From Massilia rubra (lineage in GTDB: Bacteria; Pseudomonadota; Gammaproteobacteria; Burkholderiales; Burkholderiaceae_D): 64,000 nt of DNA. The stretch lies in NCBI RefSeq assembly GCF_011682065.1, contig NZ_VUYU01000009.1:124001-188000 (forward strand), in the 5' to 3' direction. Positions 27,393-39,229 of the stretch are shown here, one piece after another. The position numbers were made by a program, and so were the translations under genes. The notes beneath the pieces are model-generated. The model saw only the letters and a list, made by a program, of their open reading frames with translations. It did no database searches and was not told the origin of the DNA. Every line of letters begins with the position of its first letter. The first letter of the stretch is position 1.

Positions 27393-29984
27393 ATGCCAAG
27401 CGATTTTACAGAAACCCGGGCGCTGCTGCTGCGCCGCCAGGCTACCGTCTTCGCTGCGCAAGGCGCCGACCTGCAGCCCGACGGCTGCATGCAACTGTTC
27501 GATATCGACCTGGCCAAGCTCGGCTATGCCCTGTCGCAGCGCCTGCGCGCGCGCCTGCAAACCCTGAGCCTGCCCGTACTCAATGCAACGCGCGAACACA
27601 TCTGGAGGACACTGGCGGCCCAGCTCGGCGCCAACCGCCAGCACACGCCGCTATTCCGCCGCTTTCCCAAGCTGGTGCCGCACAACACCGCAGCACTGTG
27701 GAGGGACCGGGTCCTGACGCACTTCATGCAGGCGCCCGACCAGCCCTGCCTGCATTGCGGCCAGCGCGGCACCACGCATGTGCTCAAGCCGTGCCAGCAT
27801 GTGGTGTGCGACGCCTGCTTCGACGGCGGCAATTACAGCGCCTGCCCGATCTGCCATCGTCACGCCGACCGCGATTCGCCATTCTTCCTGCCCGACCCCG
27901 CACTGACCCACGGCGCGGCGCCGACCCATCTCAAGCTGCTCGACCTCGGCGCCAGCATGATTGATGCCGCGCAGACGCTGGTGCGCGCCATGTGCGAACG
28001 CAAACAGGTGATGTCGCCGGTCGACACGGACGACTTCAAGGCCCTCGCCGGCGACTACGGCCTGCGCCTGCTGGACTGGGTCCCCGGCCAGATCCCGGTG
28101 CGCGAAAACATCGCCCTGCTGTTCGGCACCCTGCTCAAGCACTGCGAGCCGGCCGCCGTGCTGGCCGCCGCCGCTGCGCATGTCGGCACCGCGACGGACG
28201 TGATTCGCCTTGTGGCCGTTTACTCCGGCGCCGATCCGTCGCTGCAAGGGCAACTGGTGTACCGCCAGGTTCCGATTGAAAAGATGCGGGGCATGGCGCG
28301 CTTCAAGACCTTGTTCACGCCGGGGTCGTACTGGAACGCGCGCGAGCATTATCCGCTGCCGATGACCATCAAGCGCTTCAAGATGGTCAAACTGAGTCGT
28401 CCGCTGCGCCGCGCGCTGCTCGCCCTGCTCGAGAGCTTTCACCCCGACTCGCTGACTGAAGACATGCTGCGCCACCGCACGTACTGGGTCTGGCTGGGCC
28501 AATTCCTGCACCCGCACGAGTATCACAAGCGCTATCCGAAGGTGGCGTTTGCGTTCAGCGTGGTGCGCAAGAAGGGGCCGGACGGCACCCCCGCGCCGCA
28601 GTTCGAGACCTTTTATGCCGGCCTGGAAAAAGCCATCATGCGCAAGGACGCCGTCGCCATGGTCGCCCAACTGCGCAAGCGCCCGGGGGAACTGGCGCGC
28701 CGCTTCGATCACGCCCTGAGCGTGGCTGGCGACGACAATACCGCCAGCGGCGCCGTGCTGGACGCCTTTGCGCAGTGCGTGGCGCAGTTTGCGACGCCGG
28801 TCCTGCTGACCTTGCGCGCCCTGCTTCCGACCCGCCTGCACGCATCGGAGAGGCGCATCTACTGGCCCAAGGGGAGCGTGGCGACCGGATACATGGTGCG
28901 CGAGCGGCGATCACCGCTGCCGCGCCAGGCCGTCGGCGACGCGGTCGCCCTGATCGAACGCGAACTGCTGGCGCGCTTTTCAGCCAAGCCGCACCTGGAC
29001 GATTTTCTGATTGACGCCGCGCTGGGCGACATCATCGTGCCGTTCAACGAACGCACGGCAAGCCGCTCGGCCATCGGGCTGCCGCGCGGCTCGGTGGTGG
29101 CCGTACCGACGGCCAAAAAGGCCCGCCTGTTCCTGCACTGGTGCGAACCGAAAAACGGCGACCGGACGGACCTCGATTTGTCGGTCGCGTTCTACGACGA
29201 CGAGTGGCGCCACGTGGGGGTGTGTTCTTACTACCAGCTCACCTGCACAGGGCCCGATGGCAGCGTCATCGCCACCAGCGCCGGCGACCTGACGGATGCG
29301 CCCTTCCCCGACGGTGCGAGTGAATTCGTCGACCTCGATTGCGACCTGGCGCGCCAGAACGGCGTGCGCTATGCGGTGGCGGTATTGAACAATTACTCGG
29401 GCATGCCATTCGAAGGCCTGGAACACGCATTCGCCGGCCTGATGTTGCGCGACGATGTGGAGGGCGAACACTTCGATCCGCGCACGGTCGCGCTGCGTTT
29501 CGACCTGGCCGGGTCCAACGGCGTGTTCCTGCCGATGGTGTTCGACCTGCGCGAGAACCAGCTGCACTGGCTCGACCTGTACAGGTCCGGCGAGTTCGAG
29601 TTCAATAACGTGGCCACGTCGAGCAAGGACATCACCACCGTGTGTCCGGCCATGATCGCCTATTTTGCCAGCGGCATCCGCATGTCGATGTACCACCTGG
29701 CCCTGCTGCATGGCGCGGCGCGGGCACAGCGCGTGATGGTGCGCGATGAGGCAGGAAGCCTGCGCGCGCTGGCGCGCCATGCAGGGGAAGACAACGCCAG
29801 CTTCCTCGGGCGCCTGCGCAGATTCGGGCCGGCCGATGTCGACAGCGCACCATCGCTGGGCGAGGCGCCGCTGTTCGCCGCGCTGCTCGACGCCGACCTT
29901 GCGCTGCCGGAAAACAGCATCGTGTATGCGCTCAGGCCCGGTGTGACGGCGACGACCATCGCCGCCAGCGACCTGATTTCCTAG
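27393..29984 (+). CDS. Bacterial RING-finger and TerD-like domain protein, copy 2 (863 aa)
   Basis: The true start is the ATG at 27393 (MPSDFTETRALLLRRQ), collinear with copy 1; the open frame upstream overlaps copy 1 and is not coding. The RING cysteines fall at the same residue numbers as in copy 1 (C119, C122, C134, H136, C139, C142, C151, C154), with CQHVVCDAC and CPICHRH variants. The TerD-like region is likewise conserved (NERTASRSAIGLPRGS, KNGDRTDLDLSVAFYDDEW). By eye about two-thirds of residues match copy 1, and the last 55 bases before the stops are identical. It ends at TAG rather than TGA. The pair is probably a tandem duplication that has since diverged, perhaps making a heteromer. 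Confidence 0.85.
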   Translation: MPSDFTETRALLLRRQATVFAAQGADLQPDGCMQLFDIDLAKLGYALSQRLRARLQTLSLPVLNATREHIWRTLAAQLGANRQHTPLFRRFPKLVPHNTAALWRDRVLTHFMQAPDQPCLHCGQRGTTHVLKPCQHVVCDACFDGGNYSACPICHRHADRDSPFFLPDPALTHGAAPTHLKLLDLGASMIDAAQTLVRAMCERKQVMSPVDTDDFKALAGDYGLRLLDWVPGQIPVRENIALLFGTLLKHCEPAAVLAAAAAHVGTATDVIRLVAVYSGADPSLQGQLVYRQVPIEKMRGMARFKTLFTPGSYWNAREHYPLPMTIKRFKMVKLSRPLRRALLALLESFHPDSLTEDMLRHRTYWVWLGQFLHPHEYHKRYPKVAFAFSVVRKKGPDGTPAPQFETFYAGLEKAIMRKDAVAMVAQLRKRPGELARRFDHALSVAGDDNTASGAVLDAFAQCVAQFATPVLLTLRALLPTRLHASERRIYWPKGSVATGYMVRERRSPLPRQAVGDAVALIERELLARFSAKPHLDDFLIDAALGDIIVPFNERTASRSAIGLPRGSVVAVPTAKKARLFLHWCEPKNGDRTDLDLSVAFYDDEWRHVGVCSYYQLTCTGPDGSVIATSAGDLTDAPFPDGASEFVDLDCDLARQNGVRYAVAVLNNYSGMPFEGLEHAFAGLMLRDDVEGEHFDPRTVALRFDLAGSNGVFLPMVFDLRENQLHWLDLYRSGEFEFNNVATSSKDITTVCPAMIAYFASGIRMSMYHLALLHGAARAQRVMVRDEAGSLRALARHAGEDNASFLGRLRRFGPADVDSAPSLGEAPLFAALLDADLALPENSIVYALRPGVTATTIAASDLIS

Positions 29985-29993
29985 GGCCTGGGG

Positions 29994-30728
29994 TCAGAAG
30001 CGCTCGTAGTCGTGCAGGTAGCGCCACTGCCCGGACGGCAGGCTGGCCATCGGCACGCGGCCGATGCGCAGGCGCTTGATGCTGACGATGCTCAGGCCCA
30101 CCAGGCGGCACATGTGCATCAACTGGCCGGGCTTGACGTTCTTGAGCGCGAAGCGCAGGCGCGTTTCGTTCTGCCAGCTGACCTTCATCGGCGGGATTTC
30201 CTTGCCGTTGAAGGTGAGGCCGTGATTGAGCAGCGCCAGGCCGCCTTCGCGGATGTCGCCTTTGACTTCGACCACGAACTCCTGCTCGACGCGCGCGCCT
30301 TCGTCGACGAGTTTGCGCGCCACGCGGAAGTCCTGGGTGAACACAACCAGGCCGCTGGCTTTTGTCTCCAGCGGCGAGGTCAGGGTCAGGTTGCCCAGGT
30401 GGCGCTTCAGGAAGCGCTGCTTGCCGTGTTCGGCCACCTGCAGGTTCTCTTGCGTGAGCAGGTTCAGGGCCGCTTCGGCGTCCGAGTCAGCCCCGGCGCT
30501 GTAGCCGGCCGGCTTGTGGAACAGGATGGTGACGGGCGTCAGCTCGACCAGGGTGGCGTCGGCATGGATGACGACGTCCTGCTCGTCGGCCACGCGCGCG
30601 CCGGCTTCTTCGACAACCACGCCGTCAACGCTGATCCACCCTCCGGCGATGTACTTGTCGGCTTCCGCGCGCGAGCACGGCATCATTTCGGAAACGCGCT
30701 TGGCGAGGCGGATGGTGGAATCGTTCAT
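29994..30728 (-). CDS. RluF/RsuA-type pseudouridine synthase-like protein with altered active site (244 aa)
   Basis: The start is MNDSTIRLAKRV at 30728, right after the ltaE stop. An S4 RNA-binding domain (about residues 5-65, CSRAEADKYIAGGWISVDG) precedes the RsuA/RluF-type fold. The catalytic motif normally reads GRLD..S.GL; here it is SPLETKASGLVVFTQD, so the essential Asp is Glu and the Arg is Ser. The later NRQIRRM motif is also replaced by PGQLMHM. It may bind RNA without catalysis, or use Glu. I would not call it an active pseudouridine synthase without a test. Confidence 0.75.
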   Translation of the reverse strand: MNDSTIRLAKRVSEMMPCSRAEADKYIAGGWISVDGVVVEEAGARVADEQDVVIHADATLVELTPVTILFHKPAGYSAGADSDAEAALNLLTQENLQVAEHGKQRFLKRHLGNLTLTSPLETKASGLVVFTQDFRVARKLVDEGARVEQEFVVEVKGDIREGGLALLNHGLTFNGKEIPPMKVSWQNETRLRFALKNVKPGQLMHMCRLVGLSIVSIKRLRIGRVPMASLPSGQWRYLHDYERF

Positions 30729-30733
30729 GTAGC

Positions 30734-31758
<1,025 letters not shown>

Positions 31759-31762
<4 letters not shown>

Positions 31763-32661
31763 GTCGTCGCTTCGGCTTCGGCTAAATGCTGCGTGTAGAA
31801 TCGCTCGCCCATTTCTTCCAGGCCGAGCGTGGCGAGGACTTCCCGCAAGCGTTCGGTGGGACGCTTGCGCGGCAGGTTCTTGTAGCTGGCGATGATCAGC
31901 TCATTTTTCATCGAGTGCTCCCAGCCCACCAGCTCCGTCACGTTGACCTGGTAGCCGTGCGCTTCGAGCTGCAGGCAGCGCAGCACGTTGGTGACCTGGC
32001 TGCCGAATTCGCGCGTGTGCAGCGGGTGGCGCCAGATTTCGGTCAGGGCGCTCTTGCCCAGGTCCTTACCCTTGTTTTTCTTGAGGACGGTGGCCACTTC
32101 GGCCTGGCAGCACGGCACCAGCACCATGAATTTGGCGCGCTTTTTCAGGGCGAAGTCGATGGCGTCGTCGGTCGCCGTGTTGCAGGCGTGCAGTGCGGTG
32201 ACGATGTCGATTTGCTCCGGCAGCTTGTCGGAGCGGGTCGATTCAGCCACCGACAGATTCAGGAACGACATGCCGGGAAAGCCCAGCTTGTGCGCCAGCG
32301 CGGTCGACTTTTGCACCAGCTCTTCGCGCGTCTCGATGCCGTAGATGCGCGAGCCGTCGTCCAGGCCTTTGAAAAACAGGTCGTACAGGATGAAGCCAAG
32401 GTAGGACTTGCCGGCGCCATGGTCGACCAGCGAAATGGCGGCGTGATCTTCCTGAATCTCCTTGAGCAGCGGCTCGATGAACTGATACAGGTGGTACACC
32501 TGCTTGAGTTTGCGGCGGCTGTCCTGATTGAGTTTGCCGTCGCGCGTGAGGATGTGCAGTTCCTGCAGCAGCGCGATCGACTGGCCCGGACGGATCTCGG
32601 GCGCCAGCGTTTCAGCCGGCTTTGCCTTCTCGGCCGCAGCCGTATTTTCAGCGCGCTTCAT
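31759..32661 (-). CDS. SAM-dependent methyltransferase (300 aa)
   Basis: The start is MKRAENTAAAEK at 32661; it overlaps iscX by 14 bp. After a basic/Ala-rich N-terminus and a helical segment, the Rossmann-type methyltransferase core begins at about residue 85 (AAISLVDHGAGKSYLGFILYDLF, motif I), with IYGIETREELV (motif II) and VTALHACNTATDDAIDFALKK plus VLVPCCQAEV (motif IV region). The pattern matches the Methyltransf_32 group, members of which modify RNA or small molecules. The substrate is unknown. Confidence 0.85.
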
Positions 32662-32842
32662 CGATCCACGCCCCTTGTATCGCTTCGAGTACCTTCTCGC
32701 CGCCGCGCGTGCGGTCGTCGTCGAAGCCGTCGAGTTCAAGCACCCAGTTGTGCAGGTCGACGAAACGCACCGCGGCCGGATCGACCTCGGGAAATTTGTC
32801 GCACAGCGCTTCGGCGATGGCCGTAATGTCGCTCCATTTCAT
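32648..32842 (-). CDS. iscX: Fe-S assembly protein IscX (64 aa)
   Basis: The short frame MKWSDITAIAEALCDKFPEV...FVDLHNWVLELDGFDDD...GEKVLEAIQGAWIDEA is the full IscX family pattern, an acidic protein that binds IscS and acts as an iron adaptor. The ATG at 32842 is preferred over the upstream one in the frame. It is the last gene of the isc operon and overlaps the methyltransferase gene. Confidence 0.93.
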   Translation of the reverse strand: MKWSDITAIAEALCDKFPEVDPAAVRFVDLHNWVLELDGFDDDRTRGGEKVLEAIQGAWIDEAR

Positions 32843-32855
32843 GGCGCTCTCCCGA

Positions 32856-33197
32856 TCAATGGTTCTTTTCAGCCGCATGATTGATCGTGTACTTCGGAAT
32901 CTCGACCACCAGGTCTTCGGTTCCCACGATCGCCTGGCACGACAGGCGCGAGACCGGCTCCAGGCCCCATGCGCGGTCGAGCAGGTCTTCTTCTTTTTCT
33001 TCGGGCTCGTTGAGCGAGGCGTAGCCTTCGCGCACCAGCACGTGGCACGTGGTGCAGGCGCAGACGCGGTCGCAGGCGTGCTCGATTTCGATATCGTTTT
33101 CGAGCATGATGTCGCACACCGACTTGCCGGCGGGCGCCTCGATGACGGCGCCTTCAGGGCAGAAGACGGGATGGGGGAGGAATACGATTTGGGGCAC
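32856..33197 (-). CDS. fdx: ISC-type [2Fe-2S] ferredoxin (113 aa)
   Basis: It starts at a GTG (33197) with AGGAC upstream; the product begins with PQIVFLPHPVFCPEG. The cluster ligands are in CDRVCACTTCHVL with a distant SCQAI, the adrenodoxin-type spacing of the isc ferredoxin. It supplies electrons to the IscS/IscU machinery. It lies 55 bp downstream of hscA. Confidence 0.95.
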   Translation of the reverse strand: MPQIVFLPHPVFCPEGAVIEAPAGKSVCDIMLENDIEIEHACDRVCACTTCHVLVREGYASLNEPEEKEEDLLDRAWGLEPVSRLSCQAIVGTEDLVVEIPKYTINHAAEKNH

Positions 33198-33252
33198 GGT
33201 GATTGTCCTGGTAGTGTGTTCGTGGGACCCGGCAGTGCCGGGTCCGGGGTGT

Positions 33253-35142
<1,890 letters not shown>

Positions 35143-35175
35143 GTGATTACCGATTTCTTATTATGTGCGAATGCT

Positions 35176-35280
35176 CACGTCGTTCCCGGCAATGCCGGAA
35201 CCGACTTCCCGCATGCGCGGAAATAGATGGCACCTATGCTCGCAGGTGCTATGGATTCCCGCCTGCGCGGGAACGACGTG
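35176..35280. repeat. 105-bp palindromic repeat element inside the isc operon
   Basis: The ends CACGTCGTTCCC (35176-35187) and GGGAACGACGTG (35269-35280) are perfect inverted repeats. Inside are TTCCCGCATGCGCGGAA, GCACCT/AGGTGC and TTCCCGCCTGCGCGGGAA, so the RNA could fold into a cloverleaf. This resembles REP-type elements of other proteobacteria, but copies elsewhere in the genome cannot be seen from this window. Confidence 0.75.
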
Positions 35281-35317
35281 ATAGTGGCCCGCCTGGCGCA
35301 AGCGCTCAAAGGCGTGG

Positions 35318-35833
35318 CTATTGCTCAAGCGCGTCGAAGGCAAAGCTGAGTTCTTCACCGAATTTTTCCAAAAACATCAGCGCCCTCACCCCCTGCGCCG
35401 CTTGCTCGTAATCGCCCGCGTCAAGCTGCCCGCCGATCTGGACCAGGCGCGATTTGCGCTCCTGCTTGACCTGCTCGTCGAGTTCTTCCAGCGCGCCGAG
35501 ATCCTTGCCCGCGCGCGCGTCGCCGAGCGCCTCGCGCCATTCCATCTGCTGCATCAGGAACGCCATCGGCATGGCCGTGTTCGATTCCGTCTGCAAATCG
35601 ACGCCGTTCTGCTCGCACAGATACTGCGCGCGCTTCTGCGGATTTTTCAGGGTCTGGTAAGCCTCGTTGGCACGCGTGGCCCATTGCATGGCGACCCGTT
35701 TTTCGGCGTCGGTGGCGTTGACGAAGCGGTCGGGGTGGACCTGGCCCTGGACGTCGCGGTAGGCGGCGTCGAGGGCGCCCGTGTCGAGCGAGAAACGGGG
35801 CGGCAGGTTGAAGAGATCGAAGTGATTCTGCAT
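35318..35833 (-). CDS. hscB: Fe-S assembly co-chaperone HscB (171 aa)
   Basis: J-domain protein that delivers IscU to HscA. The J domain is at the N-terminus (FDLFNLPPRFSLDTGAL, with the HPD motif in QVHPDRFVN) and is followed by the helical C-terminal IscU-binding domain (MEWREALGDARAGKDL and MFLEKFGEELSFAFDALE). Length is normal. It lies 22 bp after iscA. Confidence 0.95.
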   Translation of the reverse strand: MQNHFDLFNLPPRFSLDTGALDAAYRDVQGQVHPDRFVNATDAEKRVAMQWATRANEAYQTLKNPQKRAQYLCEQNGVDLQTESNTAMPMAFLMQQMEWREALGDARAGKDLGALEELDEQVKQERKSRLVQIGGQLDAGDYEQAAQGVRALMFLEKFGEELSFAFDALEQ

Positions 35834-35855
35834 GGGTGCGGCTACCTGACCGCGG

Positions 35856-36179
35856 TCAGATGCGGAAGCTTTCGCCGCAACCGCACTCGTCCTTGACGTG
35901 CGGATTGTTGAAGCGGAAGCCTTCGTTCAAGCCCTCGCGCGTGAAGTCGAGCTCGGTACCGTCGATGTACGGCAGGCTTTTCGGGTCGACAAAGACCTTC
36001 ACGCCATGCGACTCGAAGACATTGTCTTCGGCCGCCGCTTCATCGACATATTCGAGCTTGTAGGCCAGGCCCGAGCAGCCCGTGGTGCGCACGCCAAAAC
36101 GCAATCCAACACCCTTGCCGCGACGTTCAATAAAGCGGTTGATGTGCTTGGCTGCTTTTTCGGTCAGTGTGATTGCCAT
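35856..36179 (-). CDS. iscA: Fe-S cluster carrier/assembly protein IscA (107 aa)
   Basis: A-type carrier. The three Cys ligands are in [13 protein letters not shown] and ECGCGESF, as in the family. GGAGGG lies just before the ATG. It is followed by hscB and preceded by iscU, in the standard order. Confidence 0.96.
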   Translation of the reverse strand: MAITLTEKAAKHINRFIERRGKGVGLRFGVRTTGCSGLAYKLEYVDEAAAEDNVFESHGVKVFVDPKSLPYIDGTELDFTREGLNEGFRFNNPHVKDECGCGESFRI

Positions 36180-36203
36180 GTTTCCCTCCGCGTGTGACTG
36201 CGC

Positions 36204-36593
36204 TTAAGCGACAGCCGGATGCTTGGTCTTGTAGTCCAACACGGCCGCCTTGATCGCGTCTTCCGCCAGGATCGAGCAGTGAATCTTGACCGGCGGCAGT
36301 GCCAGCTCTTCGGCGATCTGGGTATTCTTGATCGACAGCGCCTGGTCCAGGGTCTTGCCCTTGACCCATTCGGTCACCAGCGACGACGAGGCAATCGCCG
36401 AGCCGCAGCCGTAGGTCTTGAATTTGGCGTCTTCGATCAGGCCATCGGCGCCGACCTTGATTTGCAATTTCATCACGTCGCCGCAGGCCGGCGCGCCGAC
36501 CATGCCGGTGCCGATCGTTTCGTCGCCCTTGTCGAAGGCGCCGACGTTACGTGGATTTTCGTAGTGGTCCAACACTTTGTCCGAGTATGCCAT
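36204..36593 (-). CDS. iscU: Fe-S cluster scaffold protein IscU (129 aa)
   Basis: The three cluster Cys are visible in GAPACGDVMKLQI, TYGCGSAIASSSLVTEW and KIHCSILAEDAI, with the Asp39-type residue in CGD. The HscA recognition motif LPPVK is intact just before the last Cys. It is the scaffold on which IscS-derived sulfur is assembled, and lies 27 bp downstream of iscS. Confidence 0.97.
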   Translation of the reverse strand: MAYSDKVLDHYENPRNVGAFDKGDETIGTGMVGAPACGDVMKLQIKVGADGLIEDAKFKTYGCGSAIASSSLVTEWVKGKTLDQALSIKNTQIAEELALPPVKIHCSILAEDAIKAAVLDYKTKHPAVA

Positions 36594-36620
36594 GGTAAAA
36601 CTCCTGAATATTCAATACGG

Positions 36621-37877
36621 TTAGTGGGCTGCCCATTGGATCGAACTGATGTCGATGCCTTCTTTGAACATGTCCCACAGCGGCGACAGTTCGCGCAGCT
36701 TGTGGACTTTCGACTTGAGCAGGTCCACTGCGAAGTCGATGTCGGCTTCGGTCGAAAAACGGCCGATGGTAAAGCGGATCGAGCTGTGCGCGAGCTCGTC
36801 GCTGCGGCCCAGCGCGCGCAGCACGTACGATGGTTCCAGGCTGGCCGAGGTGCAGGCCGAGCCGGACGACACGGCGATATCCTTGATCGCCATGATCAGC
36901 GATTCGCCCTCGACGTAATTGAAGCTCACGTTCAGGTTGTGCGGCACGCGGTGTTCCATGTCGCCATTGATATAGACTTCTTCTATCTCTTGCAGGCCCT
37001 TGGCGAGGCGGTCGCGCAGGGCGGTCACGCGCGTCAGTTCGCTGTCCATCTCTTCTTTTGCGATGCGGAACGCTTCGCCCATGCCGACGATCTGGTGGGT
37101 CGCCAGGGTGCCCGAACGCAAGCCGCGCTCGTGACCGCCGCCGTGCATCTGCGCTTCGAGGCGCACGCGCGGCTTGCGCCGCACGTACAGGGCGCCGATC
37201 CCTTTCGGACCGTAAGTCTTGTGCGCGGTAAAGGTCATCAGGTCAACCTTGCTGTTGGCCAGGTCGATCTGCACCTTGCCGGTCGCTTGCGCGGCGTCGC
37301 AGTGGAAAATGATGCCTTTCGAGCGGCACAGCGCAGCCAGTTCTTCGATCGGCTGGATCACGCCGATTTCGTTGTTGACCAGCATGACCGACACCAGGAT
37401 CGTGTCCGGGCGGATCGCCGCTTCGAGCTGGGCGACCGTGATCAGGCCATTGTCTTGCGGCTCGAGGTAGGTGGCGTCGAAACCGACGCGTTCGAGTTCG
37501 CGCACGGTGTCGAGCACGGCTTTATGCTCGGTCTTGACGGTGATGATGTGCTTGCCCTTGGTCTTGTAGAACTGGGCCGCGCCCTTGATCGCCAGGTTGT
37601 TGCTTTCGGTCGCGCCGGAAGTCCAGATGATCTCGCGCGGATCGGCGCCGACCAGCGCGGCGACGTGCACGCGCGCTTCCTCGACCGCCGCTTCCGCGGT
37701 CCAGCCGTACATGTGGCTGCGCGACGCCGGATTGCCGAACTGCTCGCGCAGGTAAGGAATCATTTTGTCCGCGACCCTCGGATCGATCGGCGTGGTCGCC
37801 GAATAGTCCATGTAGATCGGGAAATGCGGGGCAGTCACGAAAGTCTGCTCGAGGTTTTTGTCCAAAGGCGCGTTCAT
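36621..37877 (-). CDS. iscS: Cysteine desulfurase IscS (418 aa)
   Basis: PLP enzyme supplying sulfur for Fe-S clusters and tRNA thiolation. The start is the ATG at 37877; a TTG one codon upstream is in frame. Conserved elements: [14 protein letters not shown], the PLP Lys in [16 protein letters not shown] and the catalytic Cys in [13 protein letters not shown]. Length fits the group II/IscS form. It follows iscR by 19 bp. Confidence 0.97.
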   Translation of the reverse strand: MNAPLDKNLEQTFVTAPHFPIYMDYSATTPIDPRVADKMIPYLREQFGNPASRSHMYGWTAEAAVEEARVHVAALVGADPREIIWTSGATESNNLAIKGAAQFYKTKGKHIITVKTEHKAVLDTVRELERVGFDATYLEPQDNGLITVAQLEAAIRPDTILVSVMLVNNEIGVIQPIEELAALCRSKGIIFHCDAAQATGKVQIDLANSKVDLMTFTAHKTYGPKGIGALYVRRKPRVRLEAQMHGGGHERGLRSGTLATHQIVGMGEAFRIAKEEMDSELTRVTALRDRLAKGLQEIEEVYINGDMEHRVPHNLNVSFNYVEGESLIMAIKDIAVSSGSACTSASLEPSYVLRALGRSDELAHSSIRFTIGRFSTEADIDFAVDLLKSKVHKLRELSPLWDMFKEGIDISSIQWAAH

Positions 37878-37896
37878 CAAATCACTCCAATATGCT

Positions 37897-38379
37897 TCAA
37901 TTTTGTCCGACGGCGGCGTGCGGCCGGTGTACGTGCACGACGTTTTGTTCAGAATTCTTTTGCTTTTGCTGGTCGACCAGGTCTTGCAGCGAGACCGAAT
38001 CGAGATAGTCGACCATCTTTTCGTTGAGCGTGGCCCACAGTTCGTGGGTCATGCAGCGGGTGCCGGTGGCCGCATCGGCGCCGTGGCAATTTTCTTTGCC
38101 GCCGCACTGGGTCGCGTCGAGCGGCTCGTCGACGGCGATGATGATGTCGGCGACCGTCACTTTGTCGGCGCGGCGGGCCAGGCTGTAGCCGCCGCCGGGA
38201 CCGCGAATCGATTCGACGATCTCGTGACGGCGCAGCTTGCCGAACAATTGCTCCAGATACGAGAGCGAAATGGCCTGGCGCTGGCTGATGCCCGACAGCG
38301 TGACGGGACCCTTGCCCTGTCGCAGGGCAAGATCGATCATCGCAGTTACAGCAAAACGGCCTTTTGTGGTCAGACGCAT
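37897..38379 (-). CDS. iscR: Rrf2-type regulator IscR (160 aa)
   Basis: [2Fe-2S]-binding repressor of the isc operon. The start [14 protein letters not shown] is the conserved one. The winged helix holds [21 protein letters not shown], and the cluster Cys are in [10 protein letters not shown]...TRCMTHELW. The IscR-type operator at 38457-38482 upstream supports autoregulation. It heads the complete isc operon. Confidence 0.96.
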   Translation of the reverse strand: MRLTTKGRFAVTAMIDLALRQGKGPVTLSGISQRQAISLSYLEQLFGKLRRHEIVESIRGPGGGYSLARRADKVTVADIIIAVDEPLDATQCGGKENCHGADAATGTRCMTHELWATLNEKMVDYLDSVSLQDLVDQQKQKNSEQNVVHVHRPHAAVGQN

Positions 38380-38456
38380 CACAATCCCGGTCACAGTGGT
38401 AAAATATTGCCTCGTTTCAATCAACACAGGTCGATGCGGACTGCATGAAAGACCTG

Positions 38457-38482
38457 ATTACTTGATCGAATTAGTCAAGTAT
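38457..38482 (-). promoter_or_regulatory. IscR type 1-like operator upstream of iscR
   Basis: On the minus strand ATACTTGAC...TCAAGTAAT is a near-palindrome that matches the type 1 IscR consensus (ATA..TTGAC...AGT..GTAT type) from memory of the E. coli sites. The TTGACT within it may also serve as a -35 element. This predicts repression by holo-IscR. Confidence 0.7.
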
Positions 38483-38559
38483 ACCAAAGATGGGACGTCT
38501 TGTCTTGCAACGTCCATTTTGCCCGCCCATGGCGGCGGGGGCGCGCGGCGCCCGGCGGC

Positions 38560-39186
38560 TTACTGCGACTTGGCGCAATCGCCGGACTCGGTCAGCGCGA
38601 CGGGAATCACTTTTGCTTTTCCACCTGACATGTCGATCCGGCCCAGCCGCAGCGCGCACCGGTCGGGGCCCACCTCGGTCTCGATTTCATAATCGGTGCC
38701 CTGCTCTGGAACGAAGGAAGCGGTCGGGAAACGGCAGACAAAGTCTGTGGACCGGATGCCGGACACATACCCGGCCTGGAGCGCGACAGGCTGGCCAGGG
38801 ATCAGCGCATATTCCCTGTAGAACCCTTGACTCAACCACCTCCCCGTGCGCGTCTTCATCGCTTCCAAGGTGGGCGTTTCCGGAATGCCGATCGAGACTG
38901 AGGTCTTGCTGCGGAAGATAGCGTTCGATCTGCCGGCACCGCTGGACGCAATCACGCCGTCACCCTCCGGGCAAGTCCGGTTGCGGTAGAAGCGCACGTC
39001 CACCTGGGCGTCGTCGATGATGCGGATGCGCGTGTGCAAGCGGGCTTTGCGGGCGGAGCGGGCCGCCGGGGTCGCTTGCTCGGCCGGCGTCGCCTGCTCG
39101 CCCGGCGCGGCCGCATCCTGGGCCGCGCTGGCAAAGCCGGCGCATCCCATACTTACTAAGCTGACTGCCAGCAAGAGCTTGTTCAT
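38560..39186 (-). CDS. Secreted hypothetical protein (208 aa)
   Basis: AAGG lies before the ATG. Residues 1-22 are a signal peptide (LLLAVSLVSMGCAGFASA); the Cys is not in a clean lipobox. A Pro/Ala/Glu spacer with a repeat of EQATPAEQATPAA follows, then a beta-rich domain with paired Cys (about residues 50-205). No family is recognised. It lies between iscR and the UDG-like gene and is transcribed away from the isc promoter region. Confidence 0.65.
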   Translation of the reverse strand: MNKLLLAVSLVSMGCAGFASAAQDAAAPGEQATPAEQATPAARSARKARLHTRIRIIDDAQVDVRFYRNRTCPEGDGVIASSGAGRSNAIFRSKTSVSIGIPETPTLEAMKTRTGRWLSQGFYREYALIPGQPVALQAGYVSGIRSTDFVCRFPTASFVPEQGTDYEIETEVGPDRCALRLGRIDMSGGKAKVIPVALTESGDCAKSQ

Positions 39187-39229
39187 GTCACACCTTCCTT
39201 AAAGGCAGGCTAGCAACAAGCCCTGCAGG

